Source: Brevundimonas sp.
Lineage (GTDB): Bacteria > Pseudomonadota > Alphaproteobacteria > Caulobacterales > Caulobacteraceae
DNA length: 64,000 nucleotides
Assembly: GCF_004210735.1 (NCBI RefSeq)
Contig: NZ_SDZL01000001.1
Location: 29,381 to 93,380 of the forward strand
Direction of reading: 5' to 3'
Shown here: in pieces, positions 35,195 to 45,521 of the stretch
Layout of the letters: every line of letters begins with the position of its first letter
Numbering within the stretch: the stretch's first letter is position 1
Program-made: the position numbers and the translations under genes
Notes under the pieces: model-generated
Seen by the model: only the letters and a program-made list of their open reading frames with translations
What the model was told of the DNA's origin: nothing
The model's database searches: none

Positions 35195-37930
35195 ATGACC
35201 CATCACGCTACCCGTGCACGCCGTGCGTTGACCCTGGGCGTCTCGCTCGGCGCCCTGGCCTTGGCCACGGCCGGGACCGCCGTCGCGCAAGAGGCGCCGA
35301 CCACCACCGTGGACGAAGTCGTCGTCACCGGCTTCCGCGGCAGCCTAGCCCAAGCCCTGAATGTGAAACGTCGCGAGGCGGGCGCCGTCGACGTGATCGT
35401 GGCCGAGGATATCGCCAACTTCCCCGACCAGAACCTGGCCGAGGCCATCCAGCGGGTGCCGGGCGTGACTATCACGCGCGACGCCGGCGAGGGCCGCAAC
35501 ATCTCGGTGCGCGGTCTGGGGCCGGACTTCACCCGCATCCGCATCAACGGCATGGAGGCCCTGGGCACCACCGGCGGCACAGACAGCTCGGGAGGCACCA
35601 ACCGGGGGCGCGGCTTTGACTTCAACGTCTTCGCCTCGGACCTGTTCAACAGCATCACAGTGCGCAAGACCGCCTCGGCCGATACCGAGGAAGGGTCGCT
35701 GGGCGCGACCGTCGATCTGCGCGCCGCCCGCCCGTTCGACTATGGCGAGGGCCTCACGGTCGCCGTCTCGGGTCAGGCCGGGTACAACGACCTGGCGCAG
35801 AACATCGACCCGCGCGGCGCCTTCCTGATCTCCAACACCTTCGCCAACGGGACCTTCGGCGCCCTGCTGTCGGTCGCCTATTCCAGCCGCGAAGCGCTGG
35901 AAGAGGGCCACAGCACCGTCCGCTGGCAGGGCGGGAACGTCGGCACGGGGCCGGGCGCGGTCAACGCCTTCACGCCGCGCCTGCCCCGCTATGGCGTCCT
36001 GGAGCATGACCAGGACCGCCTGGGCGTCACCGGTTCGCTGCAATGGCGGCCCAGCACGGCGACCGAGCTGAGCCTGGACATTCTGTACGCCGACTTCAGC
36101 GCCACGCGTTACGAGCACTTCCTGCAGGCGCCGGACTTCAGCGGCAGCGGCGCCGGCGGCCGCGCCGGCATCAGCGTTCGTCCCGGCTATGTCGTCGAGG
36201 ACGGCGCCCTGGTTTACGGCGTCTTCGACAACGTCGACCTGCGCTCGGAATCGCGCTTCGACGAACTGACGACCCAGTTCACCCAATACACCCTGAACCT
36301 GAAGCACGAGTTCTCGGATCGCTTCCGTATCGACGCCCTACTGGGGTCCAGCAAGTCGGAGCACGACAACCCGATCCAGACGACGCTGCTGTTCGATCAC
36401 GCGGACTCGGACGGCTACACCTACGACTATCGTCAGAACCGCAATCTGCCGCTGATCAGCTATGGCGTTGATGTGCTGGATCCGGCCACCTGGACCCTGT
36501 CGCAGATCCGGATGCGTCCGCAGACGGCCGACAACACCTATGACACGGGCCAGTTCAACGCCGTGTTCGACCTGAACGACACCTTCACCCTGCGTGGCGG
36601 CCTGTTCCTCAAGAACTATACCTTCGAGACGACCGAGCGGCGGCGCGATCCGGCCTCCTGCGGCCTGGCCCCGACCGCCAACGCCGAAGGCTGCCTGCCG
36701 GCCGGCGTCGGCGCGACCCCGATTTCCGACTATAGCCGCCCGGTCGGCCTGTCGGATCAGTGGGACATTCCGTCGGGTTCGCAGCTCAACTGGCTGATTC
36801 CCAACTATGGCGCGGCTGCCGACCTGTTCGGCTTCGACGGCTATGCGTTGAGCTGGCAGCCCGCCAGCGGCAACAACCGCTCGGTCGAGGAGAAGACGCG
36901 GGGCGGTTACGTCCAGGTGGACTTCAACACCGACATGGGCCTGCCCGTGCGTGGCAACGTCGGCCTGCGCTACATCGACACCGAGCAATCCTCGACCGGC
37001 TATCAAGTCGCCGGTGGCACGCCGACCCAGGTCACGGCCGAGCGCAGCTATGACGACTGGCTGCCGTCCGCCAACGTGGTGATCGAAGCGACCCCCGACG
37101 TGCTGATCCGACTGGCAGCTGCCAAGGTGATGGCCCGACCGGGCCTGGGCAGCCTGACACCCGGCGGCACCGTCTCGGTGTCCGGCAACAACCGGTCGGT
37201 CAACTCGGGCAACCCGCTGCTGGAGCCGACCAAGGCCACGAGCTATGACGCGGCCATCGAATGGTATTTCGCCCCGGAGTCGATCCTGTCGCTGGGCGTC
37301 TTCCACAAAACCATTGACAGCTTCGTGGCCACCGACTCGGTCACCCGCCCCTTCACCGGCAACCCGTTCGGCATTCCCGACAGCGTCGCCGTGGCCGCGT
37401 GTGGATCGGTCGCCGGCTGCTCGCCGACCGAGGATTGGGTGTTCAACCAGCCGGTCAACACCGACGGCGGCGACCTGACGGGCTACGAAATCTCGTACCA
37501 GCAGCCGTTCACCTTCCTGCCGGGGATCTGGTCGAACTTCGGGGTGATGGCCAACTACACCTATGTCGACTCGGAAATCGAATATCCCAGCGGGGTCGTG
37601 AACACCCTGACCGAGCTGTCCAAGACGGCCTACAACGGCACGCTCTATTACGAGGACGACCGGTTCAGCGCCCGCATCTCGGGCACCTATCGCGACGGTT
37701 ATCTGACCCAGGTTCCGGGCCGTAACGGCAATGCGATCGAAGGCGTCGTCGACACCTTCAACGTCGATGCCTCGGCGTCGTGGAACCTGACCGAGCAGTT
37801 CACCCTGACGCTGGAAGGCATCAACCTGACCGACGAAGTCCCGACCCAGTATGTCGGCGACGGGCAGCTGGTCTCGGTGCACCACCACACGGGCCGTCAG
37901 GTGTTCGCGGGCTTCCGCTACAAGTTCTGA
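35195..37930 (+). CDS. TonB-dependent receptor for pectin oligomers (Xanthomonas/Caulobacter carbohydrate type)
   Basis: 911 residues. Signal peptide 1-31 (GTAVA-QE), TonB-box-like DEVVVTGFRGSL, plug with EDIANFPDQNLAEAIQRVPGV, ISVRGLGPDFTRIRINGMEA and FDFNVFASDLFNSITVRK: the form of the Xanthomonas-Caulobacter receptor subfamily often tied to sugar uptake. The barrel ends with FAGFRYKF. Two operators lie before it, and a strong terminator (37954-37990) ends the unit. Import of oligogalacturonides from the pectate lyase is inferred from the neighbourhood. Confidence 0.9.
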   Translation: MTHHATRARRALTLGVSLGALALATAGTAVAQEAPTTTVDEVVVTGFRGSLAQALNVKRREAGAVDVIVAEDIANFPDQNLAEAIQRVPGVTITRDAGEGRNISVRGLGPDFTRIRINGMEALGTTGGTDSSGGTNRGRGFDFNVFASDLFNSITVRKTASADTEEGSLGATVDLRAARPFDYGEGLTVAVSGQAGYNDLAQNIDPRGAFLISNTFANGTFGALLSVAYSSREALEEGHSTVRWQGGNVGTGPGAVNAFTPRLPRYGVLEHDQDRLGVTGSLQWRPSTATELSLDILYADFSATRYEHFLQAPDFSGSGAGGRAGISVRPGYVVEDGALVYGVFDNVDLRSESRFDELTTQFTQYTLNLKHEFSDRFRIDALLGSSKSEHDNPIQTTLLFDHADSDGYTYDYRQNRNLPLISYGVDVLDPATWTLSQIRMRPQTADNTYDTGQFNAVFDLNDTFTLRGGLFLKNYTFETTERRRDPASCGLAPTANAEGCLPAGVGATPISDYSRPVGLSDQWDIPSGSQLNWLIPNYGAAADLFGFDGYALSWQPASGNNRSVEEKTRGGYVQVDFNTDMGLPVRGNVGLRYIDTEQSSTGYQVAGGTPTQVTAERSYDDWLPSANVVIEATPDVLIRLAAAKVMARPGLGSLTPGGTVSVSGNNRSVNSGNPLLEPTKATSYDAAIEWYFAPESILSLGVFHKTIDSFVATDSVTRPFTGNPFGIPDSVAVAACGSVAGCSPTEDWVFNQPVNTDGGDLTGYEISYQQPFTFLPGIWSNFGVMANYTYVDSEIEYPSGVVNTLTELSKTAYNGTLYYEDDRFSARISGTYRDGYLTQVPGRNGNAIEGVVDTFNVDASASWNLTEQFTLTLEGINLTDEVPTQYVGDGQLVSVHHHTGRQVFAGFRYKF

Positions 37931-37953
37931 ACCAGACGACCCTGAACCTTCAA

Positions 37954-37990
37954 AGACGCCGGCGCCCCGCGCCGGCGTCTCTTTCTTTTT
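37954..37990 (+). terminator. rho-independent terminator
   Basis: AGACGCCGGCG (37954-37964) pairs with CGCCGGCGTCT (37970-37980), 11 perfect pairs with a five-base loop, followed by a T-rich tail. It lies 24 bp after the TonB receptor stop; on the other strand it lies directly behind cheE and may serve both units, as an A-rich stretch precedes the stem. Confidence 0.9.
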
Positions 37991-37994
37991 GGAC

Positions 37995-38444
37995 CTAGCG
38001 GGCCGCCTTGCGCACCAGCATGGCCAGGCCGTCCAGCACGGCGCGGCTGCCTTCGGTGTCGCGGCAGTCGTCGTCCAGGATCACCCGCAGGGCCCGCACA
38101 TGAACCTCGACCGGCGGCCAGTCCCAGCGGCCGGCCTCGATCATCCGACTGCCGAGTTCGCACAGGCTGAACATGGCGCCGTGCAGGGGGCCGGTGTCGA
38201 AATAGCCCGCCATGTCCAGCATCGACGCCGCCAGGTCATAGACGCGCTGGCCGCCCTCGCCACGGGCGGCGACCGCGGCCTCCAGCGCCGCCAGCGTCTC
38301 GTGCACAGACGCCATGGCGGCGCCGCGATGGCGCTCGACCCCCGCCTCGGCCCTGATGACCGCATCAGCGACCGTGCGGCCGCCGGGCGCGGACATCTTG
38401 CGCGCCAGATTGGTGCGGTATTTGAACGTCCTGGCGTCGGTCAC
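37995..38444 (-). CDS. cheE: CheE-like chemotaxis protein of unknown role
   Basis: 149 residues, mostly helical, with no catalytic motif I can recognise. The start is GTG, overlapping the stop of the upstream response regulator by four bases. The name is taken from position: it is the last gene of a chemotaxis operon whose order matches Caulobacter crescentus, where cheE ends the cluster. Role in signalling or receptor arrays is not settled as far as I know. Confidence 0.65.
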   Translation of the reverse strand: MTDARTFKYRTNLARKMSAPGGRTVADAVIRAEAGVERHRGAAMASVHETLAALEAAVAARGEGGQRVYDLAASMLDMAGYFDTGPLHGAMFSLCELGSRMIEAGRWDWPPVEVHVRALRVILDDDCRDTEGSRAVLDGLAMLVRKAAR

Positions 38445-39043
38445 AGGGCCACCCGCTTGGGTTTGAAGAAGCTGTCGATGTCGGACTGATCCATGTTCGC
38501 CTCGACCGCCGCGCCGACATGGGCGGACAGGTCGTCATGGCGGCGGCCGGGCATGTTCAGCGGCGGCCCGAAATTGTTCACCCGGCGGTCGGGCCCGACA
38601 TAGTTCGCCGACTGGACGAACACCCGCTCGTCGCTGGCCAGCCACACGATGCGCTGCAACAGGACCGCCGGTGTCAGGGGTTTGGCGACGATGAAGCTGG
38701 CGCCGCAGTCACGGCTCTTGGCGACCTGGGACTGCGATGCATGGCCCGTCACCATGACCACCGGGATCATCGAGATCGGCTCGCCGGTTTCGCGACGCAG
38801 CCAGCGCACGAAATCATAGCCGTCCATGTCGGGCATGGCGCAATCGACCAGGATCAGGTCGATCTGGCGACGCTTGATGATGTCCTTGGCGGCGACGCCG
38901 GACATGCAGCGTATCTGCTCGCGCACGCCAAAGCCCTGGACGATCGAGCTGAGGATATCGAGTGACTGGGCGTTGTCGTCGATCAGCAGGACCGTGGTCT
39001 CTTCCAGGTTCACGCGATCGCTTTGTCGGGGGGCGCGGCTCAT
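38441..39043 (-). CDS. CheY-type response regulator with C-terminal tail (cheYIII position)
   Basis: 200 residues: a receiver domain (about 16-135) with acidic residues D22-D23, phosphoacceptor Asp67 in LILVDCAMPDMDG and Lys in IVAKPLTP, followed by a 65-residue tail holding VGPDRRVNNFGPP and PGRRHDDL. The tail is longer than in plain CheY and ends in DSFFKPKRVAL; its job is unknown. It takes the third CheY place of the Caulobacter-type operon, between cheU and cheE, with four bases of overlap to cheE. Confidence 0.85.
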   Translation of the reverse strand: MSRAPRQSDRVNLEETTVLLIDDNAQSLDILSSIVQGFGVREQIRCMSGVAAKDIIKRRQIDLILVDCAMPDMDGYDFVRWLRRETGEPISMIPVVMVTGHASQSQVAKSRDCGASFIVAKPLTPAVLLQRIVWLASDERVFVQSANYVGPDRRVNNFGPPLNMPGRRHDDLSAHVGAAVEANMDQSDIDSFFKPKRVAL

Positions 39044-39047
39044 GGGT

Positions 39048-39386
39048 TTAATCGAACAGGATCAGGTCGCCATCCGCCGCGCGCGCGGGCGCAGGGGCCG
39101 CGCCGTGCAGGCGATCGGAGAGATCGGACAGGGAGACGGTGGCCAGGGCCGTGGCGGCGGACCGTCCGTTCCCAAGTGCGGCCAGGACATCCGCCAGGGC
39201 GGTCAGCCGCTGTGAGGCGGCGTCGATCGACTGGGCGCGGATCAGAACCCCCGGCCGCTCGTCCGGCGCGGATCGCGCGGCCAGCAGCTGTGCGAGGTCG
39301 GACAGCCCCTCGACCTCGCCGATCAGGCCGGTCAGTTCGCCGGCGATCCGCAACAGGAGTTCAGGCTGGGTCAGGGCGTCGGTCAT
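39048..39386 (-). CDS. cheU: CheU-like chemotaxis operon protein
   Basis: 112 residues, predicted helical (LLLRIAGELTGLIGEVEGLSDLAQLL), ending in a short acidic tail DGDLILFD. No known domain is evident. The start shares one base with the cheD stop (39386). Named by position in the Caulobacter-type order cheD-cheU-cheY-cheE. It resembles small helical phosphatase or adaptor-like proteins only in a general way, so no reaction is proposed. Confidence 0.6.
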   Translation of the reverse strand: MTDALTQPELLLRIAGELTGLIGEVEGLSDLAQLLAARSAPDERPGVLIRAQSIDAASQRLTALADVLAALGNGRSAATALATVSLSDLSDRLHGAAPAPARAADGDLILFD

Positions 39387-39955
39387 CAGAACAACTCCAC
39401 CGCACCCGCGTCCGGCACGACTGGCGGCGGAAGGACAGTCTTCGCCTCAGGCAGGGCGGCGTTGTCGGTCACGGCGCGTTGCAGCGCGCGGCCGGTCGTC
39501 GGCCAGTACTGCACCCGGCGTCCGCCCGACCCGCGCAGACTGCCACCGACAAGGCGAATGCCCTCGTCGCGCAGGAATTGCTCGGCGAAGTCGGCGTTGG
39601 CGCCGCCGACATCGCGCAGGGTGTCGAACATGCGACCGCCGCCGAACAGCTTGGCCTCCAGCCGCTCGCGGCGCGCGCCCATCTTCAGGCAATCATTGAT
39701 CAGCACTTCCATGGCGTAGGCGCCGTAGCGACGGGCCGCGTTCGCGCCCGTTCCGACGCCGTCGGGCAGCAGGAAGTGGTTCATTCCTCCCACACCGATG
39801 ACGGGATCCCGCAGACACATGGCCACGCAGCTGCCCAGCACCGTGGTCAGCATGACCGAGGCGTCCCCGGTCACGACATGCTCGCCCTGCCCGACATGGA
39901 CACGGCGCATCCCGGCGTTTGCGTGGGCGACATCTGCGTGGGCGGCCAGGGTCAT
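39386..39955 (-). CDS. cheD: chemoreceptor glutamine deamidase CheD
   Basis: 189 residues. CheD hydrolyses specific glutamines of chemoreceptors to glutamates in the cytoplasm. The catalytic pair is visible: Cys43 in [14 protein letters not shown] and His60 in [10 protein letters not shown], with the family block [31 protein letters not shown]. The C-terminal end carries a short extension (AVELF). It overlaps cheY (four bases) and cheU (one base). Confidence 0.93.
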   Translation of the reverse strand: MTLAAHADVAHANAGMRRVHVGQGEHVVTGDASVMLTTVLGSCVAMCLRDPVIGVGGMNHFLLPDGVGTGANAARRYGAYAMEVLINDCLKMGARRERLEAKLFGGGRMFDTLRDVGGANADFAEQFLRDEGIRLVGGSLRGSGGRRVQYWPTTGRALQRAVTDNAALPEAKTVLPPPVVPDAGAVELF

Positions 39956-40341
39956 GTCAGCGGACCGAACACGGTCTCCAGCTTTTCCTTCAGCTGGGCG
40001 ACGGTGAAGGGCTTCACCAGATAGTTGTTGACCCCGAACTGCACGGCGCGCTGGACCAGTTCGCGGTCGGCCCGGCCGGTCAGCATGATGAAGGCCGCGC
40101 GCGAGGTCGGCGGATGGGCGCGCACCGCCCGCAGCAGGCCCAGCCCGTCCAGGTTCGGCATGTTGAAGTCCGAGATGATCAGGTGCGCCGGCCGGGCGAT
40201 CATCTCGCGCAGGGCGATCTCGCCGTCGGCCGCCTCGCGGAACTCACGGAAACCCAGGTCCTGCAGGCTGGTGCGGATCAGGGCGCGCATGGACGCCTGA
40301 TCATCGACGATGAGGGTGTGGATGGCGGAAGCGGCGGGCAT
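39952..40341 (-). CDS. cheY: CheY response regulator (cheYII position)
   Basis: 129 residues from the ATG at 40341; a longer reading back into cheB has no support. Receiver domain with DD at 13-14, phosphoacceptor Asp58 in [13 protein letters not shown], the Thr of MLTGRAD and Lys of YLVKPFT. It matches motor-binding CheY proteins in being a single domain with an ASMRALI helix and NMPN loop. It follows cheB by eight bases and overlaps cheD by four. Confidence 0.92.
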   Translation of the reverse strand: MPAASAIHTLIVDDQASMRALIRTSLQDLGFREFREAADGEIALREMIARPAHLIISDFNMPNLDGLGLLRAVRAHPPTSRAAFIMLTGRADRELVQRAVQFGVNNYLVKPFTVAQLKEKLETVFGPLT

Positions 40342-40349
40342 ACGTATCC

Positions 40350-41390
40350 TCAGGCAGCGGTCTGGGGGGCGCGGGGGGCGTCCGAGCAAAGGTCAAGGAT
40401 GGCGGCGGGAAGTCGGCTGAGCGGCAGCTGGCGCTCGACGGCGCCGATCTCGAAGGCGGCGCGGGGCATGCCGTAAACGACGCTGGATGATTCATCCTGC
40501 CCCAGGGTGCGGGCGCCGGCCTGACGCATCTCCAACAAACCCTGAGCCCCGTCGCGGCCCATGCCGGTCAGGATCACGCCCGTCATGGGGCGACGCAGCC
40601 GCGCGACCGAGCGGAACAGCACATCGACCGAGGGGCGGTGGCCGTTGACCGGATCGGCGATCTTCAGGTGGCAGCGCGGCGTGGCGCCGCTGACCTCAAG
40701 ATGCGCTTCGCCGCCCGGCGCCAGATAGACGGTCCCGCGTTGCAGCACATCGCCGTCGGCGGCCTCACGCACGGTGGCGGCGGAAATCTTGTCCAGGCGC
40801 GCCGCGAAGCTGCGGGTGAAGGTCGCCGGCATGTGCTGGGTGATGACCGTCGCCGGGCAGTCCGCCGGGAAGGCGCCCACTATGCCCATCAGGGCCTCGA
40901 CCCCGCCGGTGGAGGCGCCGATGGCCAGAACATGGTCGCGCGCGGCGCGGTAATCGGTGGCGACATGCGCCGGGCCGGTCGCGGCGCCTGCGCGGACGCG
41001 AGAGCGGGCCGCGACCTTCACCCGCGCCGGCAGGTCAGCGAAGGCCTCGGCCGCGGTCATGCCGGCGCCCGGCTTGCCCACCGCATCGACGGCGCCCAGC
41101 TCCAGCGCGGCCAGGGTGACCTCGGCGCCCTTCTGGGTCAGGGTCGAGACCATGACCACCGGCATCGGGCGCAGGCGCATGATCTTTTCGAGGAATTCCA
41201 GCCCGTTCATATTGGGCATCTCGACGTCCAGGGTGATGACATCGGGGTTCAGCGCCTTGATCGCGGCGCGCGCCTCCAGCGGATCGGCGGCCGAGCCGAC
41301 GATCTCGATCTCGGGATCGCGCCGCAGGGCGGCCGCGATCAGGCCGCGCATGGTCGGGGAGTCGTCGACGATCAGGACGGAGACGGTCAT
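40350..41390 (-). CDS. cheB: chemoreceptor methylesterase/deamidase CheB
   Basis: 346 residues: receiver (1-120) with D9-D10 and phosphoacceptor Asp55, a linker, then the methylesterase domain (about 150-335) with the catalytic triad Ser160 (GASTGG), His186 (TQHMP) and Asp280 (TGMGRDG). Phosphorylation by CheA activates demethylation of receptors for adaptation. It overlaps cheR by four bases. Confidence 0.96.
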   Translation of the reverse strand: MTVSVLIVDDSPTMRGLIAAALRRDPEIEIVGSAADPLEARAAIKALNPDVITLDVEMPNMNGLEFLEKIMRLRPMPVVMVSTLTQKGAEVTLAALELGAVDAVGKPGAGMTAAEAFADLPARVKVAARSRVRAGAATGPAHVATDYRAARDHVLAIGASTGGVEALMGIVGAFPADCPATVITQHMPATFTRSFAARLDKISAATVREAADGDVLQRGTVYLAPGGEAHLEVSGATPRCHLKIADPVNGHRPSVDVLFRSVARLRRPMTGVILTGMGRDGAQGLLEMRQAGARTLGQDESSSVVYGMPRAAFEIGAVERQLPLSRLPAAILDLCSDAPRAPQTAA

Positions 41391-42253
41391 GCGGCCATCC
41401 GGTAGGTCGTCAGGCCATCCGGGATCAGGCGCGATGCGGCCGGGCCGCTGACCCGCTCGGAATGGCCGATGTAAAGGGTCGCGTCCGGCGTCATGACCGG
41501 CAGGAAGCGGTTCCAGACCCGTTCCTGGGTCGCGTCATCGAAATAGATCACGACGTTGCGGCAGAAGACGACGTCGAACCGGCCGCGCATGGGCCAGTCG
41601 CCGATTAGGTTCAGCTCGCGGAAGCTGACCAGTTTGCGCAGCGCCTCGCCGGCGGCATAGCGGTTGGGGCCGTGTTCAGGCGACTTCTCGAACCAGCGGT
41701 GACGTAACAGGGCGGGCGCCGGCGACAGCGTCTCCTCGGAATAGACGCCGGCCCGGCCCTCGGCGACCATGTTGGGGTCGATGTCGGTGGCCAGGATGCG
41801 CACGTCCAGATCGGCGGCGCCGGGCAGGACCGACAGCACCGTCATGGCCATGGAGTATGGCTCCTGACCGTTCGAGCAGGCGGCTGACCACAGCCGCACC
41901 CGGCCGCCCTTGCGCGCGCGCTCGGCCAGGCCCGGCATCACCACATCGCGCAGGTGATCGAAATGGTGCGGCTCGCGATAGAAGCGGGTGACGTTGGTGG
42001 TCAGGGCGGCGGTCATGGCCTGAAGCTCGTCCACCCCCTCAACTCCCTGGATCAGGGCGCAGTAGTCGCGGAAGCTGCGCAGCCCCAGCACACGCAGCCG
42101 CTTGGCCAGGCGCGAATAGACCAGCGCCGCCTTGCCCTCGGTCAGGGCGATGCCGGTGTGGCTGTGCAGGATCTGGGCGATGTGGCGGAAATCCTCGGCC
42201 GTGAAGACGAACTCGCCTTCGACCAGGGCGCCGCGCCCGGCGGCGCTGGTCAT
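41387..42253 (-). CDS. cheR: chemotaxis protein methyltransferase CheR
   Basis: 288 residues from the ATG at 42253, which overlaps the cheW stop (ATGA). The N-terminal helical domain (about 15-85) is followed by the SAM-dependent methyltransferase fold: [17 protein letters not shown] (SAM loop, CxxGxEPYS type), [11 protein letters not shown], and the [12 protein letters not shown] block. It methylates receptor glutamates using S-adenosylmethionine. The receptor at 45521 carries a C-terminal tether motif for it. Confidence 0.95.
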   Translation of the reverse strand: MTSAAGRGALVEGEFVFTAEDFRHIAQILHSHTGIALTEGKAALVYSRLAKRLRVLGLRSFRDYCALIQGVEGVDELQAMTAALTTNVTRFYREPHHFDHLRDVVMPGLAERARKGGRVRLWSAACSNGQEPYSMAMTVLSVLPGAADLDVRILATDIDPNMVAEGRAGVYSEETLSPAPALLRHRWFEKSPEHGPNRYAAGEALRKLVSFRELNLIGDWPMRGRFDVVFCRNVVIYFDDATQERVWNRFLPVMTPDATLYIGHSERVSGPAASRLIPDGLTTYRMAA

Positions 42254-42711
42254 GCCGCCTCGGCCTCGGTGTCCGGAACCAGCCATTCCAGTTCCAGCAG
42301 GCTGACCATGCGGCCCTCGATGGCGAAGATGCCCTTCACGAAGGCGCGGACCTGTTCGCTGGCGACCTCGGGCGTGGCCTGAACAGCCTCGTCGGTCAGC
42401 TGGATGATGTCCGACACCGCGTCGACCAGCAGGCCGACCGAACGGCCGCCGATGCTGGCGACCATGATGACGTGGCGCGCAGTCGGCTCGGCCGTGGCCA
42501 GACCCAGGCGCGCGCCCAGATCGATGATCGGCAGGACGGCGCCGCGCAGGTTGATGACCCCCTTCACGAAGCCCGGGGCGCGCGGCAGCGGCGTGGCGGG
42601 CGTCCAGCCGCGGATCTCGCGCACGGACATGATGTCGACGCAGAATTCCTGGTCGCCGATGCGGAAGGCGATCAGTTCGCGCGCGGGGGCGTTGGCGGAG
42701 GTGTCGGACAT
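42250..42711 (-). CDS. cheW: chemotaxis coupling protein CheW
   Basis: 153 residues from the ATG at 42711, two bases after the cheA stop. The CheW beta-barrel fold is seen in [22 protein letters not shown], the arginine block [23 protein letters not shown] and [12 protein letters not shown]. It links receptors to CheA in the membrane array. Confidence 0.96.
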   Translation of the reverse strand: MSDTSANAPARELIAFRIGDQEFCVDIMSVREIRGWTPATPLPRAPGFVKGVINLRGAVLPIIDLGARLGLATAEPTARHVIMVASIGGRSVGLLVDAVSDIIQLTDEAVQATPEVASEQVRAFVKGIFAIEGRMVSLLELEWLVPDTEAEAA

Positions 42712-42713
42712 GA

Positions 42714-44879
42714 TCAACTCGCGAGTTTGAAATCAGGCCGCGCCGACTTGCGGCGGGCGTTGGCGATGATGCCGTCGACGTCGAGGATCAGGGCCACCCG
42801 GCCGTCGCCCAGGATGGTGGCGGCGGCGACGCCCTCGACATGGCGGTAGTTGGTCTCGAGGCTCTTGATGACGACCTGGCGCTGGCCCTGGATGGCGTCG
42901 ACCAGCAGGGCCGCGCGGGCGCCGCTCTCGGTCTCGACGACCATGGCCACCCCGGTTCCGGGCGTCAGCGGCGCGTCGCGGAAGCCCATGGCCACGCCGA
43001 TGTCGATCAGCGGCACGAACTGTTCGCGGAAACGGATCACCGGGTCGTGGCCGCCGACGTGGTGCACGTCCTCGGGACGCGGCGTCAGGCTCTCGACGAT
43101 GGCGGTCAGCGGCGCCACCAGCGTCTGGTCGGCGGCGGTCACCACCATGCCGTCCAGCACCGCCAGGGTCAGCGGCAGGCTGAGGGTGAAGATCGACCCC
43201 TTGCCCGGCGTCGAACTGATGGAGATGCGGCCACCCAGCGACTGGATCGAGCGGCGCACCACGTCCATGCCCACGCCCCGGCCCGAGATGTCGGACACGG
43301 CGTCGGCGGTCGAGAAGCCGGGCAGGAAGATCAGGTTGTCGATCTCGTCATCGGTCAACACGGCGTCGGCGGCGATCAGGCCGCGCTCTTCGGCGATACC
43401 GCGCACGCGGGGACGGTTGATGCCGCGTCCGTCGTCGCTGATCTCGATCACGATCCGGCCCGAGCGATGCAGGGCGACCATGCGCACCGTTCCCTCGGCC
43501 GGCTTGCCGGCGGACAGCCTGTCGTCGGGCGTCTCAAGCCCGTGGTCGATGGCGTTGCGGATCATGTGGGTGATGGGTTCCGCCAAGCGCTCGACCACGG
43601 TCTTGTCGACCTCGGTCGCCTCGCCTTCGGTGACCAGGCGGACCTTCTTGCCGGTCATATCGGCGACCTCGCGCACCAGACGCGGCATGCGCTGGAACAC
43701 GGACTTCACCGGCTGGGCGCGGATGGCCATGACGCTGTCTTGAATCTCGCGCGTCAGCAGCTCCAGATCCTCCAGCCCCGCCGTCACGCCGGACGAGCGG
43801 ATCAGGCCGCTTTCGCTGACGCGCTGAGCCAGCATGGCCTGCTGGATGACCAGTTCGCCGACGACATTGATCAGGCGATCCACCCGCTCCAGATCGACAC
43901 GGATGGTGACCGGGGCGGGCGTCGCCGGTGCGGCCGGTTGCGCGGCGACGGGCGCCGCAGCGGCGGGCTCTGGCATGGCCGAAACCGGCGCGGGCGCCGG
44001 CTCGGGCGCGACCGCCTCGGCGCCGGCGCGGGCCAGCAGTGCGGCGATGTCCAGATCGGGTTCGACCGCAGCGGCGTCGTCCAGGGCCGCAGCATCCTGC
44101 GCCGGTTGGACCGACAGGTCACAGTCCGCCTCGACGAAATCAAAGACCTCGCGCACCGCCGCCTCGCCCGCTCCGGTCTCGACCTCGATCGTCCACGACA
44201 GGCAGGAGACTTCGGGATCCAGTTCGGCCAGGTCCGGCAGGGCGGACCGGTCCAGCGAGACCGTGACCGGGCCCAGGCGCGACAGCTCGCGCAACAGCAG
44301 GCCCGTCTCATTGGCCTTGGCGTACATCTGCGAATGGGGATGGAAGACGACGCGCCAGCGACCGGCCTCGACCACCACCGGAGCGGGCTCGAACGCGCCC
44401 ATGTCAAAGACGACGGGCTGGAAACCGAACTCGTCGGCCTCGGGCTCGGGCGCCTGGACCACCGGCGCCGCGACGGGCATGTCGCCGTGGGTCAGGGCCT
44501 CAAGCTCGGCCACCAGACCGGCGGAGCGGGCGGGATCGACGGGAGCCCCCTGCCCGCGCGCGGCGGCGACATGGTCGGCCAGCACGTCGGCGGCGCGCAG
44601 CAGGGTCTTCACCGTCACGTCGTCGCACGGCTTTCTACCCGAGCGGATTTCGTCCAGCAGCGTCTCGAAGACGTGGGCGAAGCGCACCAGATCATCCAGA
44701 CCGAACGCGCCGGCCCCGCCCTTGACCGAATGGACGGCGCGGAAGACGGCGTTGACCGTCTCGTCATCGGCCGCGCCGGTCTCGATGGCCAGCAGGCCGC
44801 TTTCGAGATCGCCCAGCAGTTCTTCGCATTCCTGGAAGAAGACGCCCTTGATGGCTTCGAACGGGTCGGCGGCGGTCAT
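42714..44879 (-). CDS. cheA: chemotaxis sensor kinase CheA
   Basis: 721 residues. P1 phosphotransfer domain (1-105) with His50 in [13 protein letters not shown]; a variable region with a P2-like segment (about 170-265, [13 protein letters not shown]...); a Pro/Ala linker (about 285-325); dimerisation helices P3; HATPase P4 with the N box [19 protein letters not shown] and [18 protein letters not shown]; and the CheW-like regulatory P5 to the end. It autophosphorylates in response to receptors and passes phosphate to CheY and CheB. The linker and P2 are Ala/Pro/Glu-rich. Confidence 0.96.
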   Translation of the reverse strand: MTAADPFEAIKGVFFQECEELLGDLESGLLAIETGAADDETVNAVFRAVHSVKGGAGAFGLDDLVRFAHVFETLLDEIRSGRKPCDDVTVKTLLRAADVLADHVAAARGQGAPVDPARSAGLVAELEALTHGDMPVAAPVVQAPEPEADEFGFQPVVFDMGAFEPAPVVVEAGRWRVVFHPHSQMYAKANETGLLLRELSRLGPVTVSLDRSALPDLAELDPEVSCLSWTIEVETGAGEAAVREVFDFVEADCDLSVQPAQDAAALDDAAAVEPDLDIAALLARAGAEAVAPEPAPAPVSAMPEPAAAAPVAAQPAAPATPAPVTIRVDLERVDRLINVVGELVIQQAMLAQRVSESGLIRSSGVTAGLEDLELLTREIQDSVMAIRAQPVKSVFQRMPRLVREVADMTGKKVRLVTEGEATEVDKTVVERLAEPITHMIRNAIDHGLETPDDRLSAGKPAEGTVRMVALHRSGRIVIEISDDGRGINRPRVRGIAEERGLIAADAVLTDDEIDNLIFLPGFSTADAVSDISGRGVGMDVVRRSIQSLGGRISISSTPGKGSIFTLSLPLTLAVLDGMVVTAADQTLVAPLTAIVESLTPRPEDVHHVGGHDPVIRFREQFVPLIDIGVAMGFRDAPLTPGTGVAMVVETESGARAALLVDAIQGQRQVVIKSLETNYRHVEGVAAATILGDGRVALILDVDGIIANARRKSARPDFKLAS

Positions 44880-44880
44880 G

Positions 44881-45246
44881 TCAGGCGGCCACCCGCCGCA
44901 CGGCGTCGACCAGCTTGGCCGGGTCGAACGGCTTGACGATCCAGCCCGTGGCGCCGGCGTCGCGGGCGCGCTGCTTCTTGGCGGCGTCGCTCTCGGTCGT
45001 CAGGACCAGGACCGGCGTGGCGCGGTAGCGGGGGTCGGCGCGGACGCCCTCGATGAAGCCGAAGCCGTCCATGCGGGGCATGTTGATGTCGGTGATGACG
45101 ACATCCGCGCCCTCGGCGCTCAGCGTCTCCAGCCCGTCGATACCATCCACCGCCTGGATGACGCGGTAGCCCGCCTCGACCAGGGCCAGTTGCAGCATGT
45201 CGCGCATGGTGCGGGAATCGTCGACGGTCAGAACAGTTTTGGTCAC
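44881..45246 (-). CDS. cheY: CheY response regulator (cheYI position)
   Basis: 121 residues, single receiver: D9-D10, phosphoacceptor Asp53 in VITDINMPRMDGFGF, Thr in LTTESD and Lys in WIVKPFDP. The start is GTG overlapping the cheX stop by four bases, and the stop lies one base from cheA. Of the three CheY-type genes in the operon this one is nearest to the classical form. Confidence 0.95.
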   Translation of the reverse strand: MTKTVLTVDDSRTMRDMLQLALVEAGYRVIQAVDGIDGLETLSAEGADVVITDINMPRMDGFGFIEGVRADPRYRATPVLVLTTESDAAKKQRARDAGATGWIVKPFDPAKLVDAVRRVAA

Positions 45247-45521
45247 GCGCGCTCTCCTGATTCAAACGCCGCTGTCGGCGCGCCGAACCGGTTCCATTGA
45301 TCGACCAGAGCCTCAGAGACCGGGGCCAGCGTCAGCGCCACCCCGTCCTTCGCCCAGGTCTGGCGGGCCGAGAGCAGGACCTGCAGACATAGTCCGCCCA
45401 GGCGCTCCACGGCCGAGCCGTCGATGGCCGTCGCCTGCCCCCGGAGGGCCAGCAGTTCGGCCCGCAGCGGGGCCGCCTGCTGGATGTCGAGCACCGCCGG
45501 CAGGGTGACGACGGCCGTCAT
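45243..45521 (-). CDS. cheX: STAS-domain protein in the cheX position
   Basis: 92 residues with the STAS fold (anti-sigma-antagonist type): VVTLPAVLDIQQAAPLRAELLAL, then AIDGSAVERLGGLCLQVLL, where the Ser of DGSAVERL is in the place of the phosphorylated serine of SpoIIAA-like proteins. It sits between the receptor gene (one-base overlap) and cheY, the cheX place of the Caulobacter operon. This STAS protein is not the CheX phosphatase of Thermotoga and spirochetes, though the name is shared. Function unknown. Confidence 0.75.
   Translation of the reverse strand: MTAVVTLPAVLDIQQAAPLRAELLALRGQATAIDGSAVERLGGLCLQVLLSARQTWAKDGVALTLAPVSEALVDQWNRFGAPTAAFESGERA

Noticed and set aside
45243..45521. 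CheX-type phosphatase
   Set aside because: The protein is a STAS domain and lacks the phosphatase helix motif of Thermotoga CheX; only the operon position name is shared.
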